Positions 62,753 to 64,000 of a DNA stretch of 64,000 bases are shown piece by piece. The DNA comes from Sphingomonas sp. PP-F2F-G114-C0414 (GTDB lineage: Bacteria; Pseudomonadota; Alphaproteobacteria; Sphingomonadales; Sphingomonadaceae). How positions within the stretch are numbered: position 1 is the stretch's first letter; each line of letters starts with the position of its first letter. The stretch is from the NCBI RefSeq assembly GCF_003688595.1, contig NZ_RCWT01000013.1, positions 242,380-306,379 on the forward strand, given 5' to 3'. The notes under the pieces were generated by a model. It was given only the letters and a program-made list of their open reading frames with translations, was not told the origin of the DNA and made no database searches. The position numbers and the translations under genes are program-made.

Positions 62753-63433
62753 ATGACGCAGAACGATGCCGTGCCCGAGCCGCAGCACATGCAACCCCAC
62801 CGCAGCGGCGCAAGCCGTAAGCTGCTCAGCCGTAAGCCGGGCGGCAAGGCTGTGGCGGCGCCGGGCGAGGCGCTGGAGGACGCGTTTCCTGCTGCACGAC
62901 AAACTGCGGACGACGAGCCGGCGGTGTCGTCATCGTCGGCGAACGTTACTGGCTTAGCGGACGGCGCCGCGCCGACCGATACGACGGGCGAGCCCGCCCT
63001 CGCCGCAGCGCCGGCCGCCGAGAGCACGTCACCACCGCAGGCCGCTGCCGAACCGTTGCAGACGCAAGCCGAGCTGCCGGCATGGTCCGACGATGATGAG
63101 CGCGTGTTCGCAGCTATGGCTGCTAGACGGAAAGCATCTGGCTTCCAGCGTCGCGGGAAGAACGTTGGGGGCCAACTCCTTCGCTCCGGCGGCGTCGCCC
63201 CGAATAGTGGTACGGTCGTGGCAACCATCGTAGCGTTGGTCGCCAACCGAGGCACTGTTACGCGCGCTGAGTTGCTTGACGCCATGGCGGTTGCGGAGTT
63301 TGGCAGCACTAAAGCCCGGCCGCAGGATAAGTCATGGTCCAACGGATATGTAGCGGGAGCCGTTCGCGATGGATTTTTAGAGGTCGTCGCTGAGCAGAAT
63401 GCGGTTGAAACCTCACCCGCGGTGACGCTGTGA
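62753..63433 (+). CDS. Uncharacterised protein upstream of the recombinase, possible winged helix
   Basis: A 226-residue protein. About residues 20-115 are Ala/Pro/Ser/Glu-rich and look disordered. The C-terminal ~110 residues (FQRRGKNVGGQLLRSGGVAPNSGTVVATIVALVANRGTVTRAELLDAMAVAEF... WSNGYVAGAVRDGFLEVV) look like a small winged helix. It overlaps the serine recombinase start (GTGA), so it is probably an accessory regulator or recombination partner (inference). Start ATG 62753 is favoured. The 344 bp to its left hold no gene that I can support. Confidence 0.65.
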   Translation: MTQNDAVPEPQHMQPHRSGASRKLLSRKPGGKAVAAPGEALEDAFPAARQTADDEPAVSSSSANVTGLADGAAPTDTTGEPALAAAPAAESTSPPQAAAEPLQTQAELPAWSDDDERVFAAMAARRKASGFQRRGKNVGGQLLRSGGVAPNSGTVVATIVALVANRGTVTRAELLDAMAVAEFGSTKARPQDKSWSNGYVAGAVRDGFLEVVAEQNAVETSPAVTL

Positions 63434-63942
63434 GTGTTCAATCGCGCCGCGCGGTTACATACGTTCGCGTATCAACTGCGCGACAAGGAGCCTCCGGGTT
63501 GGGCCTTGATGCGCAACGCTCCGCCGTTCAATCTTATGCGTCTGGCGTTGGCCTTAGCATCATCGCCGAGTTTGTAGAGGTTGAGTCAGGCAAACGAGCG
63601 GACCGTCCACAGCTTACGGCGGCGCTAGCAGCCTGCATGCTGCACAGGGCAACACTTGTCATCGCCAAGCTCGACCGGTTAGCTCGCAACGTTCACTTCA
63701 TCAGTGGGCTCATGGAAAGCAGATGCGAATTCGTGGCAGTAGACATGCCCCACGCGAACCCCCTGACTCTACACCTTATGGCTGCCATGGCCGAACACGA
63801 GGCCGCGGCCATATCGGAACGAACCAAGGCGGCTTTGGCAGCAGCCAAGGTAAGGGGCGTAAGGCTGGGAAACCCAAACGGCGCGAAGCATCTGCTAGCG
63901 GGTTGTGACGTGACCCCCGTTTTTTCCTCCAGTTGGAGTTAG
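63430..63942 (+). CDS. Serine recombinase (resolvase), C-terminus replaced by IS junction
   Basis: The N-terminal catalytic domain is intact: AVTYVRVSTARQGASGLGLDAQR with nucleophile S15, LVIAKLDRLARNVHF (Arg-rich active site), HANPLTLHLMAAMAEHEAAAISERTKAALAAAK (E-helix). Homologues continue after LGNPNGA with a DNA-binding helix-turn-helix of about 60-80 residues. Here the sequence breaks after NPNGAKHL and runs for ~12 unrelated residues into a stop, where an IS3-like terminal sequence begins (about 63902). The gene is therefore likely inactive or truncated. Confidence 0.85.
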   Translation: MSVQSRRAVTYVRVSTARQGASGLGLDAQRSAVQSYASGVGLSIIAEFVEVESGKRADRPQLTAALAACMLHRATLVIAKLDRLARNVHFISGLMESRCEFVAVDMPHANPLTLHLMAAMAEHEAAAISERTKAALAAAKVRGVRLGNPNGAKHLLAGCDVTPVFSSSWS

Positions 63943-64000
63943 AGTCCGACCCCGGAAAGGGACGGACAGATGAAGCGGAAGCAGTTTTCGGAAGAGCAGA
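63902..64000 (+). mobile_element. IS3-family-like insertion sequence, left end (continues past window)
   Basis: From about 63902, tgtgacgtgacccccgttttttcc has the TG-start expected for an IS3-type inverted repeat. A Shine-Dalgarno-like ggacggac precedes an ATG at 63970 whose first residues MKRKQFSEEQ match the orfA (IS51/IS407-group) N-terminus. The rest is outside the window. Confidence 0.75.
63970..64000 (+). CDS. IS3-family transposase orfA, 5' end only
   Basis: Ten codons (MKRKQFSEEQ) are visible before the window ends. The start matches helix-turn-helix orfA proteins of IS3-family elements, such as MKRSRFTEEQ-type starts. Too short for certainty. Confidence 0.6.
   Translation, partial: MKRKQFSEEQ

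Overview
The window is high-GC chromosomal DNA from an alphaproteobacterium of the order Sphingomonadales, most likely a Sphingomonas-type genome (inference). The pointers are the hemE-hemJ-rho, mnmE-mnmG-rsmG-parA-parB and ppsR-maf-aroE-coaE-dnaQ gene orders, ATGA-type start/stop overlaps, GTTC-N7-GTTC LexA boxes and many short palindromic intergenic repeats. About 55 kb is core genome; the right-hand 9 kb, after a tRNA-Gly gene, is an accessory island.

Replication and partition region (about 5.8-30.5 kb). A cluster of six DnaA-box-like 9-mers followed by an AT-rich stretch lies between ppsR and hemE (about 14.17-14.48 kb) and is the probable chromosome origin. Genes to its left run mostly leftward: ppsR, maf, aroE, coaE, dnaQ, hpf, ptsN, a hotdog thioesterase, DUF1491, a SleB hydrolase and mmcB. 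Genes to its right begin rightward: hemE, hemJ, rho and a TerC protein. Ten kb further on is mnmE-mnmG-rsmG-parA-parB with two perfect parS palindromes; a third, near-perfect parS sits at the aroE 3' end. Then come holA, lptE and leuS on the minus strand.

Left edge (0-5.8 kb): the tail of a SAM methyltransferase coupled to a geranylgeranyl-reductase-like flavoprotein, msrB, a bifunctional class A penicillin-binding protein, a YgjP-type metalloprotease, a YcgN cysteine-cluster protein and an Sco1 lipoprotein.

Middle (30.5-54.7 kb): cell envelope, cofactor and repair genes. These are a beta-barrel-like protein, a thiamine-phosphate-synthase-like protein, YggS, a HAD phosphatase, YdcF, ribA, xthA, lolA, an OprB-type porin, ftsK, a UbiH-type hydroxylase, a four-gene overlapping operon (YbbN, LON-domain, Trm112, YjdF), the SOS mutagenesis cassette imuA-imuB-dnaE2 and a large TonB-dependent receptor. 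LexA boxes precede both imuA and mmcB, so two parts of the SOS mutagenesis/repair response are visible in one window.

Accessory island (54.8-64 kb, continuing past the right edge). It starts at tRNA-Gly(GCC), is visibly more AT-rich in places and is rich in genes that look like anti-phage functions. They include an HNH nuclease; a three-gene minus-strand set (PD-(D/E)XK-like nuclease, DUF6946-like protein, class III cyclase-like protein); a two-gene set (unknown cytosolic protein plus a four-helix membrane protein, start/stop overlapped); and an Abi-C-type abortive infection protein. There is also a GrlR-like gene with a decayed second copy, a decayed peptidoglycan-hydrolase gene, and a serine recombinase cut by an IS3-like element at the right edge.

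The most unusual core-genome signal is a palindromic repeat inserted in frame in both leuS and dnaE2, adding about 43 and 62 residues with a shared peptide signature.
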